Shown: positions 1 through 9,369 of the stretch, piece by piece
How positions within the stretch are numbered: the first letter of the stretch is position 1
How the letters are laid out: the number at the start of each line of letters is the position of its first letter
Assembly (NCBI RefSeq): GCF_005281615.1
Contig: NZ_SZZM01000007.1
Location: 186,001 to 250,000, forward strand
DNA length: 64,000 bases
Reading direction: 5' to 3'
Origin: Rhodoligotrophos defluvii
Lineage (GTDB): Bacteria > Pseudomonadota > Alphaproteobacteria > Rhizobiales > Im1
Position numbers and translations under genes: made by a program
The notes under the pieces: generated by a model
What the model was told of the DNA's origin: nothing
The model's database searches: none
The model's input: only the letters and a program-made list of their open reading frames with translations

Positions 1-247
1 CATATCCAATCTCGGCATGTATGGCATTAAGGATTTCGCCGCGGTCATCAACCCGCCCCAAGCGACCATCCTGGCGGTGGGCGAGGGCGAGAAGCGGCCA
101 ATCGTGATCAATGACGCGGTCGTCGTGCGCACCGTGATGTCGCTCACCCTGTCCACCGATCATCGCGCGGTGGATGGAGCGCTTGGCGCCGAGTTCCTGC
201 AGGTCATCAAGAACCTGCTGGAAGATCCGGCGATGATGCTGGTTTAG
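1..247 (+). CDS. pdhC: Dihydrolipoamide acetyltransferase (pyruvate dehydrogenase E2), C-terminal fragment
   Basis: The window opens inside this gene, and only about the last 80 residues are visible, in the frame that begins at base 2. It is the end of the E2 catalytic (acyltransferase) domain: it reads NLGMYGIKDFAAVINPPQ and later carries DHRAVDG, the catalytic His/Asp motif of lipoyl acyltransferases. E2 moves the acetyl group from lipoyl-lysine to CoA in the cytoplasmic pyruvate dehydrogenase complex. The E3 gene starts 12 bases downstream, which supports pyruvate dehydrogenase rather than 2-oxoglutarate dehydrogenase, although the fragment alone cannot separate the two. Confidence 0.9.
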   Translation, partial: ISNLGMYGIKDFAAVINPPQATILAVGEGEKRPIVINDAVVVRTVMSLTLSTDHRAVDGALGAEFLQVIKNLLEDPAMMLV

Positions 248-259
248 AGGCTGGAGCAC

Positions 260-1657
260 ATGGCGGACAACGCATTCGATGTCATCATCATCGGTTCGGG
301 GCCCGGCGGCTATGTCACCGCGATCCGCTCGGCCCAGCTCGGCTTCAAGACCGCCGTGGTCGAGGAAAAGCATCTCGGTGGCATCTGCTTGAATTGGGGC
401 TGCATCCCGACCAAGGCGCTGCTGCGCTCGGCCGAGGTCTATCATCTCATGCAGCATCCCGGCGATTACGGCCTTTCGGCCGAGAAGGTGAGCTACGACC
501 CGGCCGCGGTGGTCAAGCGCTCGCGCAACGTGGCGGGCCAGCTCAACCGCGGCGTCGCCCACCTCATGAAGAAGAACAAGGTCACCGTCATCGATGGCCG
601 GGCGCGCCTGGACGGGCCGGGCAAGATCATCGTCGCGAAGGACGGTAAGGAGCAGGGCCGCTACAGCGCCAAGCACATCATCCTGGCCACGGGCGCCCGA
701 CCGCGCGTCCTCCCCGGCTTGGAGCCCGACCAGAAGCTTGTCTGGACCTATTTCGAGGCCATGGTGCCCGAGAAGATCCCGGCCTCGCTGCTGGTGATCG
801 GCTCAGGCGCGATCGGCATTGAGTTCGCATCCTTCTATCGCACCATGGGCGCGGAGGTGACCGTGGTCGAGGTACTGCCGCAGATCCTGCCGGCGGAGGA
901 TGCGGAAATCGCCGCCCATGCCCGCAAGCGCTTCGAGAAGCAGGGGATCAAGATCTTCACGTCAGCCAAGGTGGCGAGCCTCAAGAAGGGCCAGGACAGC
1001 GTCACCGCCGTGGTCGACGACGGCAAGACCCGCCAGGAAATCACCGTCGACAGGGTGATCTCGGCGGTTGGCGTGGTCGGCAATGTCGAGGACATCGGGC
1101 TCGAGACCACTAAGGTGAAGGCCGAGCGCGGCATCATCGTGGCCGATGGCTTCGGCCGCACGGCAGAGCCGGGCATTTATGCCATCGGCGATGTGGCGGG
1201 TCCGCCCATGCTGGCCCACAAGGCCGAGCACGAGGGGGTAATCTGCATCGAAAAGATCGCCGGGCTTGACCCCCACCCGCTAGACAAGCTGAAGATCCCC
1301 GGCTGCACCTATTGCTATCCGCAGGTCGCCTCCGTCGGCCTCACTGAGGCGAAAGCCAAGGAAGCGGGTTATGAGATCAGGGTCGGTCGCTTTCCCTTCA
1401 TCGGCAATGGCAAGGCGATCGCCCTGGGTGAGCCGGAAGGCCTGGTCAAGACCATTTTCGACAAGGCCACCGGCCAGCTGCTCGGCGCCCACATGGTGGG
1501 CGCGGAGGTGACCGAGCTCATCCAAGGCTTCGTCATCGCCATGACGCTGGAGACCACCGAGGAAGAGCTGATGCACACGGTCTTCCCCCACCCGACCCTG
1601 TCTGAGATGATGCACGAGTCGGTGCTTGACGCTTATGGCAGGGTCATCCACATGTGA
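260..1657 (+). CDS. lpdA: Dihydrolipoamide dehydrogenase (E3)
   Basis: This 465-residue flavoprotein reoxidises dihydrolipoamide with NAD+ in the 2-oxoacid dehydrogenase complexes. The FAD-binding GSGPGG lies at residues 12-17, the redox-active disulfide in GGICLNWGCIPTK uses Cys43 and Cys48, a second dinucleotide motif (GSGAIG) is present near residue 180, and the C-terminal HPTLSE supplies the His444/Glu449 catalytic dyad. Length and domain order are normal for the family. It follows pdhC by 12 bases with a GGAG ribosome site in the gap, so it is co-transcribed with the E2 gene. Other E3 paralogues may exist elsewhere in the genome. Confidence 0.97.
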   Translation: MADNAFDVIIIGSGPGGYVTAIRSAQLGFKTAVVEEKHLGGICLNWGCIPTKALLRSAEVYHLMQHPGDYGLSAEKVSYDPAAVVKRSRNVAGQLNRGVAHLMKKNKVTVIDGRARLDGPGKIIVAKDGKEQGRYSAKHIILATGARPRVLPGLEPDQKLVWTYFEAMVPEKIPASLLVIGSGAIGIEFASFYRTMGAEVTVVEVLPQILPAEDAEIAAHARKRFEKQGIKIFTSAKVASLKKGQDSVTAVVDDGKTRQEITVDRVISAVGVVGNVEDIGLETTKVKAERGIIVADGFGRTAEPGIYAIGDVAGPPMLAHKAEHEGVICIEKIAGLDPHPLDKLKIPGCTYCYPQVASVGLTEAKAKEAGYEIRVGRFPFIGNGKAIALGEPEGLVKTIFDKATGQLLGAHMVGAEVTELIQGFVIAMTLETTEEELMHTVFPHPTLSEMMHESVLDAYGRVIHM

Positions 1658-1736
1658 CGGGGTCGTGAGCAGCGGCCGCGTCACATAGGCGCTTGCGGGC
1701 GCGAGGGATCGGATCTGGTTGAAAGGAGCGGGGGTG

Positions 1737-1991
1737 ATGGAGGGCGTCGGTTGGATCTCGTGGATCATCATCGGCATCATCGCCGGCTGGATTGCCGAAA
1801 AGGTGATGGACCGCAGCCATGGCCTGTTCACCAATTTTCTCGTGGGCGTGATCGGGGCGGTGCTGGGCGGATGGCTTGCCCGCACGGTCGGGATCGAGGT
1901 GGCGCCGGGCTGGATCGGCTCGCTGATCGTGGCCACCATAGGCGCGATCATCCTTTTGTTTCTTCTGGGCGTTTTTTTCCGCAAGCGGTAG
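1737..1991 (+). CDS. GlsB/YeaQ/YmgE-family small membrane protein
   Basis: This 84-residue hydrophobic protein has three predicted membrane segments, with the Gly-rich pattern IIIGIIAGWIAEKVM and later FLVGVIGAVLGGWLAR typical of the transglycosylase-associated / GlsB-YeaQ family. These proteins are linked to general stress responses, but their biochemical role is unknown. I placed the start at the ATG at 1737 because AGGAG ends eight bases upstream; an in-frame TTG at 1719 overlaps that site and is unlikely. It sits between lpdA and lipA on the same strand. Confidence 0.8.
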   Translation: MEGVGWISWIIIGIIAGWIAEKVMDRSHGLFTNFLVGVIGAVLGGWLARTVGIEVAPGWIGSLIVATIGAIILLFLLGVFFRKR

Positions 1992-2016
1992 CAAGTGCCG
2001 GGTTTGGCGGGTTTGA

Positions 2017-2994
2017 ATGGTCACGCTGATCGACAGGATGGAACCGCCGGCGGCGCGCCACCCGGAGAAGGCGCATCGTCCTGACAGTCCCGTGCTGCGC
2101 AAGCCGGACTGGATCCGCGTGCGTGCGCCGGGTTCGCCCGTGTACCAGGAGACTCGGGCGATCGTGCGCGAGCACAACCTGGTCACGGTGTGCGAGGAAG
2201 CGGGCTGCCCCAATATCGGCGAGTGCTGGTCGAAGAAGCACGCCACCTTCATGATCATGGGCGAGATCTGCACCCGTGCCTGCGCCTTCTGCAATGTGCG
2301 CACCGGGCTGCCGCTGGCGCTCGACCCGGACGAGCCCGCCCACGTGGCGGATGCGGTGGCCAAGCTCGGCCTCAGCCACGTGGTCATCACATCCGTGGAC
2401 CGCGACGACTTGCCCGATGGGGGCGCTGAGCACTTTGCCCGGGTTATCCACGCGGTGCGTGGGCGCAATCCGGCCACCACCATCGAGATCCTCACGCCCG
2501 ACTTCCTGAGGAAAGACGGCGCGCTCGACGTCGTCGCAGCGGCCCGCCCCGACGTGTTCAACCATAATCTCGAGACCGTTCCCTCCCGATACCTGCGGGT
2601 CAGGCCCGGCGCGCGCTACTTTCACTCCCTGCGGCTGCTGCACCAGGTGAAGGAGAAGGACCCGTCCATCTTCACCAAGTCCGGCATCATGGTCGGCTTG
2701 GGCGAAACCCGCGACGAGGTGCTGCAGGTCATGGACGACATGCGCGCAGCCGATGTGGATTTCATCACCATCGGCCAGTATCTACAGCCGACCCGCAAGC
2801 ACATCGCGGTCGATCGTTTCGTAACGCCGGAGGAGTTCAAGGCCTACGAGTCGATTGCCTATGCCAAGGGCTTCCTGATGGTCTCGTCGAGCCCGCTGAC
2901 CCGTTCGTCGCATCATGCGGGCGACGACTTCGCGCGGCTGCGGGCTGCCCGGGCCGCGAAGCTCGCCGGCCGCAAGCAAACCTCGCAAAGCTGA
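2017..2994 (+). CDS. lipA: Lipoyl synthase (radical SAM)
   Basis: This 325-residue enzyme inserts two sulfurs into protein-bound octanoyl groups to make lipoyl cofactors. Two iron-sulfur sites are visible: the auxiliary cluster cysteines 59, 64 and 70 ([12 protein letters not shown]), and the radical-SAM CX3CX2C at Cys85, Cys89 and Cys92 (CTRACAFC). The C-terminal RSS serine motif that ligates the auxiliary cluster is also present ([10 protein letters not shown]). Its position next to the pdh genes makes sense, because the E2 subunit is the lipoylated substrate. A COQ10-like gene starts six bases after the stop. Confidence 0.97.
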   Translation: MVTLIDRMEPPAARHPEKAHRPDSPVLRKPDWIRVRAPGSPVYQETRAIVREHNLVTVCEEAGCPNIGECWSKKHATFMIMGEICTRACAFCNVRTGLPLALDPDEPAHVADAVAKLGLSHVVITSVDRDDLPDGGAEHFARVIHAVRGRNPATTIEILTPDFLRKDGALDVVAAARPDVFNHNLETVPSRYLRVRPGARYFHSLRLLHQVKEKDPSIFTKSGIMVGLGETRDEVLQVMDDMRAADVDFITIGQYLQPTRKHIAVDRFVTPEEFKAYESIAYAKGFLMVSSSPLTRSSHHAGDDFARLRAARAAKLAGRKQTSQS

Positions 2995-2999
2995 GCCTG

Positions 3000-3485
3000 A
3001 TGCGCGATTTCAAGACGAGCTATCGCATGCCCTATAGCGCGGACCAGATGTTCGCGCTGGCGGCCGATATCGGCAGCTATCCCGAATTCGTGCCGCTGTG
3101 CGAGAAGGCGGTCATCCATAGCCGGGCACCCCTGGCCGACGGGCGCGAAGCGCTGAAGGCCTCCTTGGTGGTGGGCTATGAGAAGCTGCACCTCAACGAG
3201 ACTTTCGTGAGCGACGTGACCCTGGATCCGGCGCGCGGGCACATCCAGTCGATTTCGAACACCGGTCCTGTCAAGCAGCTCCAGGCGGACTGGCATTTCG
3301 TGCCGCTGAGCGAGAGCGCTTCGCGCATCGACTTCAACCTGACCTACCAGATGCGCTCCTTCACGCTGCAGATGCTGATGTCGGTCATGTTCGACAAGGC
3401 GTTCCAGCGGATCGTGCACGCGTTTCGCGACCGTGCCGACCACATCTACGGCAACACGCTGAAGGCGCAGGTCGCGCGCATCTAG
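3000..3485 (+). CDS. COQ10/RatA-type START-domain protein
   Basis: This 161-residue protein starts with YRMPYSADQMFALAADI and continues with SYPEFVPLC, the signature of the coenzyme-Q-binding COQ10 / RatA-like polyketide-cyclase branch of the START superfamily. In mitochondria and alphaproteobacteria the family is thought to bind ubiquinone or its precursors; in E. coli the related RatA has been described as a ribosome-association toxin. The alphaproteobacterial context next to lipA favours a quinone-related role, but this is inference. There is no signal peptide or membrane segment. The start codon lies six bases after lipA, indicating co-transcription. Confidence 0.85.
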   Translation: MRDFKTSYRMPYSADQMFALAADIGSYPEFVPLCEKAVIHSRAPLADGREALKASLVVGYEKLHLNETFVSDVTLDPARGHIQSISNTGPVKQLQADWHFVPLSESASRIDFNLTYQMRSFTLQMLMSVMFDKAFQRIVHAFRDRADHIYGNTLKAQVARI

Positions 3486-3557
3486 ATCCGCCAGCCGCTT
3501 CCGCGCATGACGGAGAAGGACGTTCAGCGGTTCATGCCGACTGGTAGACCGCGGCCG

Positions 3558-4067
3558 TCACACCGTTGCCGTGCTCTCGTCGAGCTGCTGCGAGATCAGC
3601 ACGAAGGCCGTCCGAACGCTCAGAATGCGGATCCGGTGCCGCCCCTGGTTGCCGAACAGCATGCGACGGTGCAGGGTCGGCCCATTGCGCGCGGCGCAGG
3701 CAAGATGCACGAGCCCCACGGACTTTGCCTCGCTGCCGCCGTCGGGCCCGGCAATGCCGGTGACGCTGACCGCGATATCCGCCTTCGAGCGCTCCAGCGC
3801 CCCTTCGGCCATGGCCCTGGCCACCTGCTCGCTGACCGCACCATGGGTCTCGATCATATCGGCCGGGACGCCCAAGAGCTCGCTCTTGGCCTCGTTGGAA
3901 TAGGTGACAAAGCCGCGATCCACGAAGGCGGAAGAACCGGGTATCTCCGTCAGGCAGGCGCTGATCAGCCCACCCGTGCAGGATTCGGCCGTGGTGATCT
4001 TCATCTTGCGACTGGCGCAAAGGTCGAGCACGGCGCGCGCTTCCCGGATGACTTCGTCATCGAACAT
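3558..4067 (-). CDS. pncC: Nicotinamide-nucleotide amidohydrolase, CinA C-terminal domain only
   Basis: This roughly 169-residue protein is the PncC/CinA C-terminal domain, with ITTAESCTGGLISA and SVTGIAGPDGG, which deamidates nicotinamide mononucleotide in NAD salvage. The N-terminal COG1058 domain of full-length CinA is absent, which is common in this group. I chose the ATG at 4067 because GAGGAG precedes it by seven bases; a longer GTG start at 4082 would overlap the ispDF stop by four bases. It is the second gene of an ispDF-pncC operon and is convergent with the COQ10-type gene. No terminator hairpin is obvious in the 72-base gap. Confidence 0.9.
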   Translation of the reverse strand: MFDDEVIREARAVLDLCASRKMKITTAESCTGGLISACLTEIPGSSAFVDRGFVTYSNEAKSELLGVPADMIETHGAVSEQVARAMAEGALERSKADIAVSVTGIAGPDGGSEAKSVGLVHLACAARNGPTLHRRMLFGNQGRHRIRILSVRTAFVLISQQLDESTATV

Positions 4068-4078
4068 GTCCTTGCTCC

Positions 4079-5257
4079 TCACCTCAAGGGCAGCCGGACC
4101 GTGGCCGTGGCATAGGCCACCATGCCTTCCCGGCGGCCGATAAAGCCCATCTGCTCATTGGTGGTCGCCTTGATCGCCACCCGATCCTCGGTCACGCCGA
4201 GAACGGGCGCAAGCTCAGCCTTCATGGCCGGCACATGCGGCTTTATGCGCGGCGCCTCGCTCACCATGGTGATGTCGCAATGGGCGATGATGCCCCCCAA
4301 GGCATGCACCTTGCGCACGGCCTCTTTCAGGAAGACCGCCGATGCGGCACCCTTCCACTGGGGGTCGCTCGGCGGGAAGTGCACACCGATATCGCCTTCG
4401 CCAATGGCGCCGAAAATGGCATCGGTCAGGGCATGCATGGCCACGTCCGCATCCGAATGGCCCACCAGCCCGTGCGTATGCGGGATACGGACCCCGCACA
4501 GGGTGACATGCTCGCCCGGGCCAAATTGATGCACGTCGAAGCCCTGGCCGACGCGGATATCGGCGAGCGCAGCCCATTCCGCCTGGCGCAACCGGGTATC
4601 AGCCATCTCAATGTCGTCGGACGTGGTGAGCTTCACGTTCTGCCTCTCTCCCTCGACCACTGCGACGGGCACCTCAGCCCATTCCGCCAGGGAGGCGTCA
4701 TCGGTGAAATCGGTGAGATTGCCATCTGCCGCCCGTTTATGAAGCTCGAATATGGTATCGAAACGGAAGGCTTGCGGTGTCTGTGCGCCCCACAAGCCCT
4801 GACGGTCCACCGTGGCCGCGATCGTGCGCGTCTCGCTCACCCGCTTGATGGTCTCGGCAATGGGCACGGCGGGAATGGCAGCGTCATGCTGCCGGAGCGC
4901 GCCGATCACAGTCGAGATCAGGGTGGTACTGACGAAAGGACGGGCGCCGTCGTGAATGAGCACCGCTTGCGGCGCCAATGGCTCGAGCGCCTGCAACCCA
5001 TTGAACACGGAGCCCTGCCGGGTTGCCGCTCCGGCCACGGGGGGGAGCAGATTCAAGCCGGCCAGCGCTTCGGCGCAGAGGGCGTGGTGATCGGGGCCGA
5101 TCACCACCTGAACATGGTCGACCTCAGGATGATGGAGGAAAGCCTCGACCGTCCGCCGCAGCACCGGCTGGCCGCCGATGGTCTGGTACTGCTTGGGCAA
5201 TGGCCCACCGGCTCGGACACCGGATCCTGCAGCGACGATCAGGGCGGCTGTGGTCAT
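4079..5257 (-). CDS. ispDF: Bifunctional IspD/IspF isoprenoid enzyme
   Basis: This 392-residue fusion carries out steps 3 and 5 of the non-mevalonate (MEP) pathway. Residues 1 to about 225 are the cytidylyltransferase IspD (LIVAAGSGVRAGG nucleotide loop, then LPKQY). Residues 233-392 are the cyclodiphosphate synthase IspF, with predicted metal ligands Asp241 and His243 (GFDVHQF) and His275. IspDF fusions are known in alpha- and epsilonproteobacteria, so this is normal for the clade. The gene is divergent from dusB across about 200 bases and is followed by pncC. Confidence 0.96.
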   Translation of the reverse strand: MTTAALIVAAGSGVRAGGPLPKQYQTIGGQPVLRRTVEAFLHHPEVDHVQVVIGPDHHALCAEALAGLNLLPPVAGAATRQGSVFNGLQALEPLAPQAVLIHDGARPFVSTTLISTVIGALRQHDAAIPAVPIAETIKRVSETRTIAATVDRQGLWGAQTPQAFRFDTIFELHKRAADGNLTDFTDDASLAEWAEVPVAVVEGERQNVKLTTSDDIEMADTRLRQAEWAALADIRVGQGFDVHQFGPGEHVTLCGVRIPHTHGLVGHSDADVAMHALTDAIFGAIGEGDIGVHFPPSDPQWKGAASAVFLKEAVRKVHALGGIIAHCDITMVSEAPRIKPHVPAMKAELAPVLGVTEDRVAIKATTNEQMGFIGRREGMVAYATATVRLPLR

Positions 5258-5453
5258 ATCAGCAATGCCTTGCAGTAGAGGAAAGCCACGAGCGCTTTAA
5301 ACAATCTGCCGGAAAAGTCGACCGTCGATTTGTTGCGGGGTCGCTGCGACATCTGCGCTCTCCATCTACCGTCGCATTGCGCAAGCCTTGCGCTTTGGAG
5401 AAACTTGCCGCAGATTGCTCAACAGTTAATCGATGCGGTGGATTGCCTATTTT

Positions 5454-6464
5454 ATGAGCATCGCGATCGGCTCTCGTGACATTCGCAACCGGGTGTTCCT
5501 GGCGCCCATGTCGGGGGTGACGGACCTGCCGTTCCGGCGTCTGGCCTATCGGTTCGGCGCCGGCCTCGTCGTGTCCGAGATGGTGGCGAGCGAGGCGCTG
5601 GTCACCGCTAATCCCGAAACCTTACGCCGCGCCGCCGGGGCAGGGGAGGTCAGGCCGCTGGTGATCCAGTTGGCTGGCCGCGAGGAACGGTGGATGGCCG
5701 AGGGCGCCCGCGTAGCCGAAAGTCTGGGGGCCGACATCATCGACATCAACATGGGCTGCCCGGCCCGCAAGGTGACCAACGGCCTCTGCGGCTCGGCGCT
5801 CATGCGCGACCTCGACCATGCCACGCGCCTGGTGCGGGCAACCGTCCGGGCGGCAACCGTGCCGGTCACCCTCAAAATGCGGCTCGGCTGGGACGAGACC
5901 TCCATCAACGCGCCCGAGCTTGCCCGCCGGGCGGAGGCGGAAGGGGTGGCACTGGTCACCGTACATGGCCGCACCCGCTGCCAGTTCTATACGGGCCGGG
6001 CCGACTGGGCCGCGATCCGGGCGGTCAAGCAGGCCGTCACCATACCGGTGATCGCCAATGGCGACGCGACAAGTCTCGCCGACATCAGGCGGATGCTCGA
6101 ACAATCGGGCGCCGACGGGGTGATGATCGGCCGTGGCGCCTACGGCCGGCCGTGGCTGCCGGGCACCCTTGCCGAGGCGCTGGACCCGGGCCGCGGCCGC
6201 CCGGCGCCCGGACTTGCCGAACAGCACGCGCTCGCGATGGAGCACTACGAAGCCATGCTGGAGCACTATGGGCGTGACATGGGCCTGCGCTGCGCCCGCA
6301 AGCACCTGGGCTGGACAGTCGAGGTGCTGCGCGATGACGGGCACCTCACGGCCGCCGCCGCAGCTGCGTGGCGGCAGCGCCTTTGCGCGGCCGGTGAGCC
6401 GGGCATGGTCCGCCACCACCTCAACGCGCTCTATGGCGAGGCGAGCGACAGGATGGCCGCGTGA
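5454..6464 (+). CDS. dusB: tRNA-dihydrouridine synthase (NifR3/DusB type)
   Basis: This 336-residue FMN enzyme reduces uridines in the tRNA D-loop. Landmarks are [15 protein letters not shown] near the N-terminus and NMGCPARKV with the catalytic Cys102. I start at the ATG at 5454, which gives the usual N-terminus just before the first beta strand; an in-frame ATG at 5433 adds seven unusual residues. It is the first gene of the long dusB-ntrB-ntrC run, the arrangement from which the old name nifR3 comes. Its stop overlaps the ntrB start (TGATG), implying translational coupling. Confidence 0.93.
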   Translation: MSIAIGSRDIRNRVFLAPMSGVTDLPFRRLAYRFGAGLVVSEMVASEALVTANPETLRRAAGAGEVRPLVIQLAGREERWMAEGARVAESLGADIIDINMGCPARKVTNGLCGSALMRDLDHATRLVRATVRAATVPVTLKMRLGWDETSINAPELARRAEAEGVALVTVHGRTRCQFYTGRADWAAIRAVKQAVTIPVIANGDATSLADIRRMLEQSGADGVMIGRGAYGRPWLPGTLAEALDPGRGRPAPGLAEQHALAMEHYEAMLEHYGRDMGLRCARKHLGWTVEVLRDDGHLTAAAAAAWRQRLCAAGEPGMVRHHLNALYGEASDRMAA

Positions 6465-7588
6465 TGCCGAAAGCCGCAGATCTGTTGCCGCAGCCAGAGC
6501 CGCCGGAGGCGGATATGTTGGTCAGCGCTTTGCCCGACCCGCTGCTGACCGTGGATGCGGACGGCCGTGTGCTGTTCGCCAATGTGGCGGCGGAAGGCTT
6601 CTTCCAGACCAGCGCGCTGCTGCTCAAGCGCCAGCGATTGGCCGAGCTGGTGCCGTTCGCGAGCCCGATTCTCACGTTGGTGGACCAGGTGCGGCAGACC
6701 GGCGTCAGCATCCACGAATACGCCGTGGATGTCGGCACACCGCGCACCGGAGGCGAGCGGCTCGTGGACCTGCAGGTGGTGCCGGTGCCGGAGCGTCGCG
6801 AGCTCGTGTTGATCGTGCTGCAGCCGCGCTCCATGGCGCATAAGATCGACCGCCAGCTGACCCATCGCAATGCGGCCCGCTCGGTCACCGGCATGGCCTC
6901 CATGCTGGCGCATGAGATCAAGAACCCGCTTTCGGGCATCCGCGGCGCCGCCCAGCTGCTGGAGCCGGCCCTTTCGGACGAGGACCGGGCGCTCGCGCGG
7001 CTCATTTGCGAGGAGACGGACCGTATCTGCACCCTCGTGGATCAGATGGAGGAATTTGCCGACGAGCGTCCGGTGGAGCGCGCGCCCATCAACATCCATG
7101 CGGTGCTGGACCACGTGAAGGCGGTGGCGATCAACGGCTTCGCCCGCGGCATCCGGATCAACGAGGAATACGACCCGTCCCTGCCGCCAGTGCTGGCCAA
7201 TCGGGATCAGCTGATCCAGGTGTTCATGAACCTGGTGAAGAACGCGGCGGAGGCCATCAGCTCAGACGGGGACAGTGGCGAGATCACCTTGTCGACCGCG
7301 TTCCGGCCGGGCATGCGGCTCAAGGTGCCGGGCTCGAACGAGCGCGTTACCCTGCCGCTCGAATATTGCGTGCACGATACGGGGCCCGGCATTCCAGAAG
7401 AGCTGATGCCGCACCTGTTCGATCCGTTCGTGACCACGAAGCCCTCCGGCAAGGGGCTGGGCCTTGCGCTCGTGGCCAAGATCATCCGCGATCACGGCGG
7501 CATCATCGAATGCACCTCCCAGGACGGCCGCACCACCTTCCGCATCCTCATGCCCATGCATAACCAGCTGCACCGCGAAGAGGACTGA
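6464..7588 (+). CDS. ntrB: Nitrogen regulation sensor histidine kinase NtrB
   Basis: This 374-residue soluble kinase/phosphatase has an N-terminal PAS domain (about residues 15-120), the H-box [15 protein letters not shown] with phospho-acceptor His150, and an ATPase domain with N box [16 protein letters not shown] and GKGLGLAL. No membrane segment is present, as expected. NtrB phosphorylates NtrC under nitrogen limitation and is controlled by PII protein, whose gene is not in this window. It overlaps dusB by one base; ntrC begins seven bases after its stop. A GTG at 6461 is an alternative start. Confidence 0.95.
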   Translation: MPKAADLLPQPEPPEADMLVSALPDPLLTVDADGRVLFANVAAEGFFQTSALLLKRQRLAELVPFASPILTLVDQVRQTGVSIHEYAVDVGTPRTGGERLVDLQVVPVPERRELVLIVLQPRSMAHKIDRQLTHRNAARSVTGMASMLAHEIKNPLSGIRGAAQLLEPALSDEDRALARLICEETDRICTLVDQMEEFADERPVERAPINIHAVLDHVKAVAINGFARGIRINEEYDPSLPPVLANRDQLIQVFMNLVKNAAEAISSDGDSGEITLSTAFRPGMRLKVPGSNERVTLPLEYCVHDTGPGIPEELMPHLFDPFVTTKPSGKGLGLALVAKIIRDHGGIIECTSQDGRTTFRILMPMHNQLHREED

Positions 7589-7595
7589 CGCGCCC

Positions 7596-9047
<1,452 letters not shown>

Positions 9048-9369
9048 AGCTTTTCTTGCCGCAATCTGAATGCCCGCAGAAAACTGCGCTTCTCCAACTC
9101 AACTGTTGCCGATCGGCAACAACACTGTTGGATTTTCGCAACAGAATCGTCTATCACCTTGCCCTGGGGAGAGGGGCGATTCAAAACTGCGGGCACAGGG
9201 GCAAATCGGTAAGGGCATCGAGCAGCGTCGGAAATGACGCCGTTTGTGACGTGTCGCTGGAGTGCCGGCGCGAAGCTGGCCGTCACTGCCGGGTCACGTA
9301 AGCAAGTCCTTCCTGCGGATGCGTGTCGTGAGCGCGCATCATTTGCGCCCTCGCAATCTGAGCGAGGTC
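9048..9369 (+). promoter_or_regulatory. ntrC-ntrY intergenic region with palindrome and two CAA-N-TTG boxes
   Basis: This 322-base gap separates ntrBC from ntrYX. It holds a perfect 18-base palindrome, TGTTGCCGATCGGCAACA, at 9104-9121. Each side carries a CAA-N-TTG box: CAACTGTTG at 9100-9108 and CAACACTGTTG at 9120-9130. Such boxes resemble the recognition motif reported for rhizobial NtrX (from memory, CAA with a 2-5 base spacer and TTG), which suggests autoregulation of ntrYX. As RNA the palindrome could also fold into a six-pair hairpin with a GATC loop, but no U-run follows. I see no protein-coding gene here. Confidence 0.45.
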
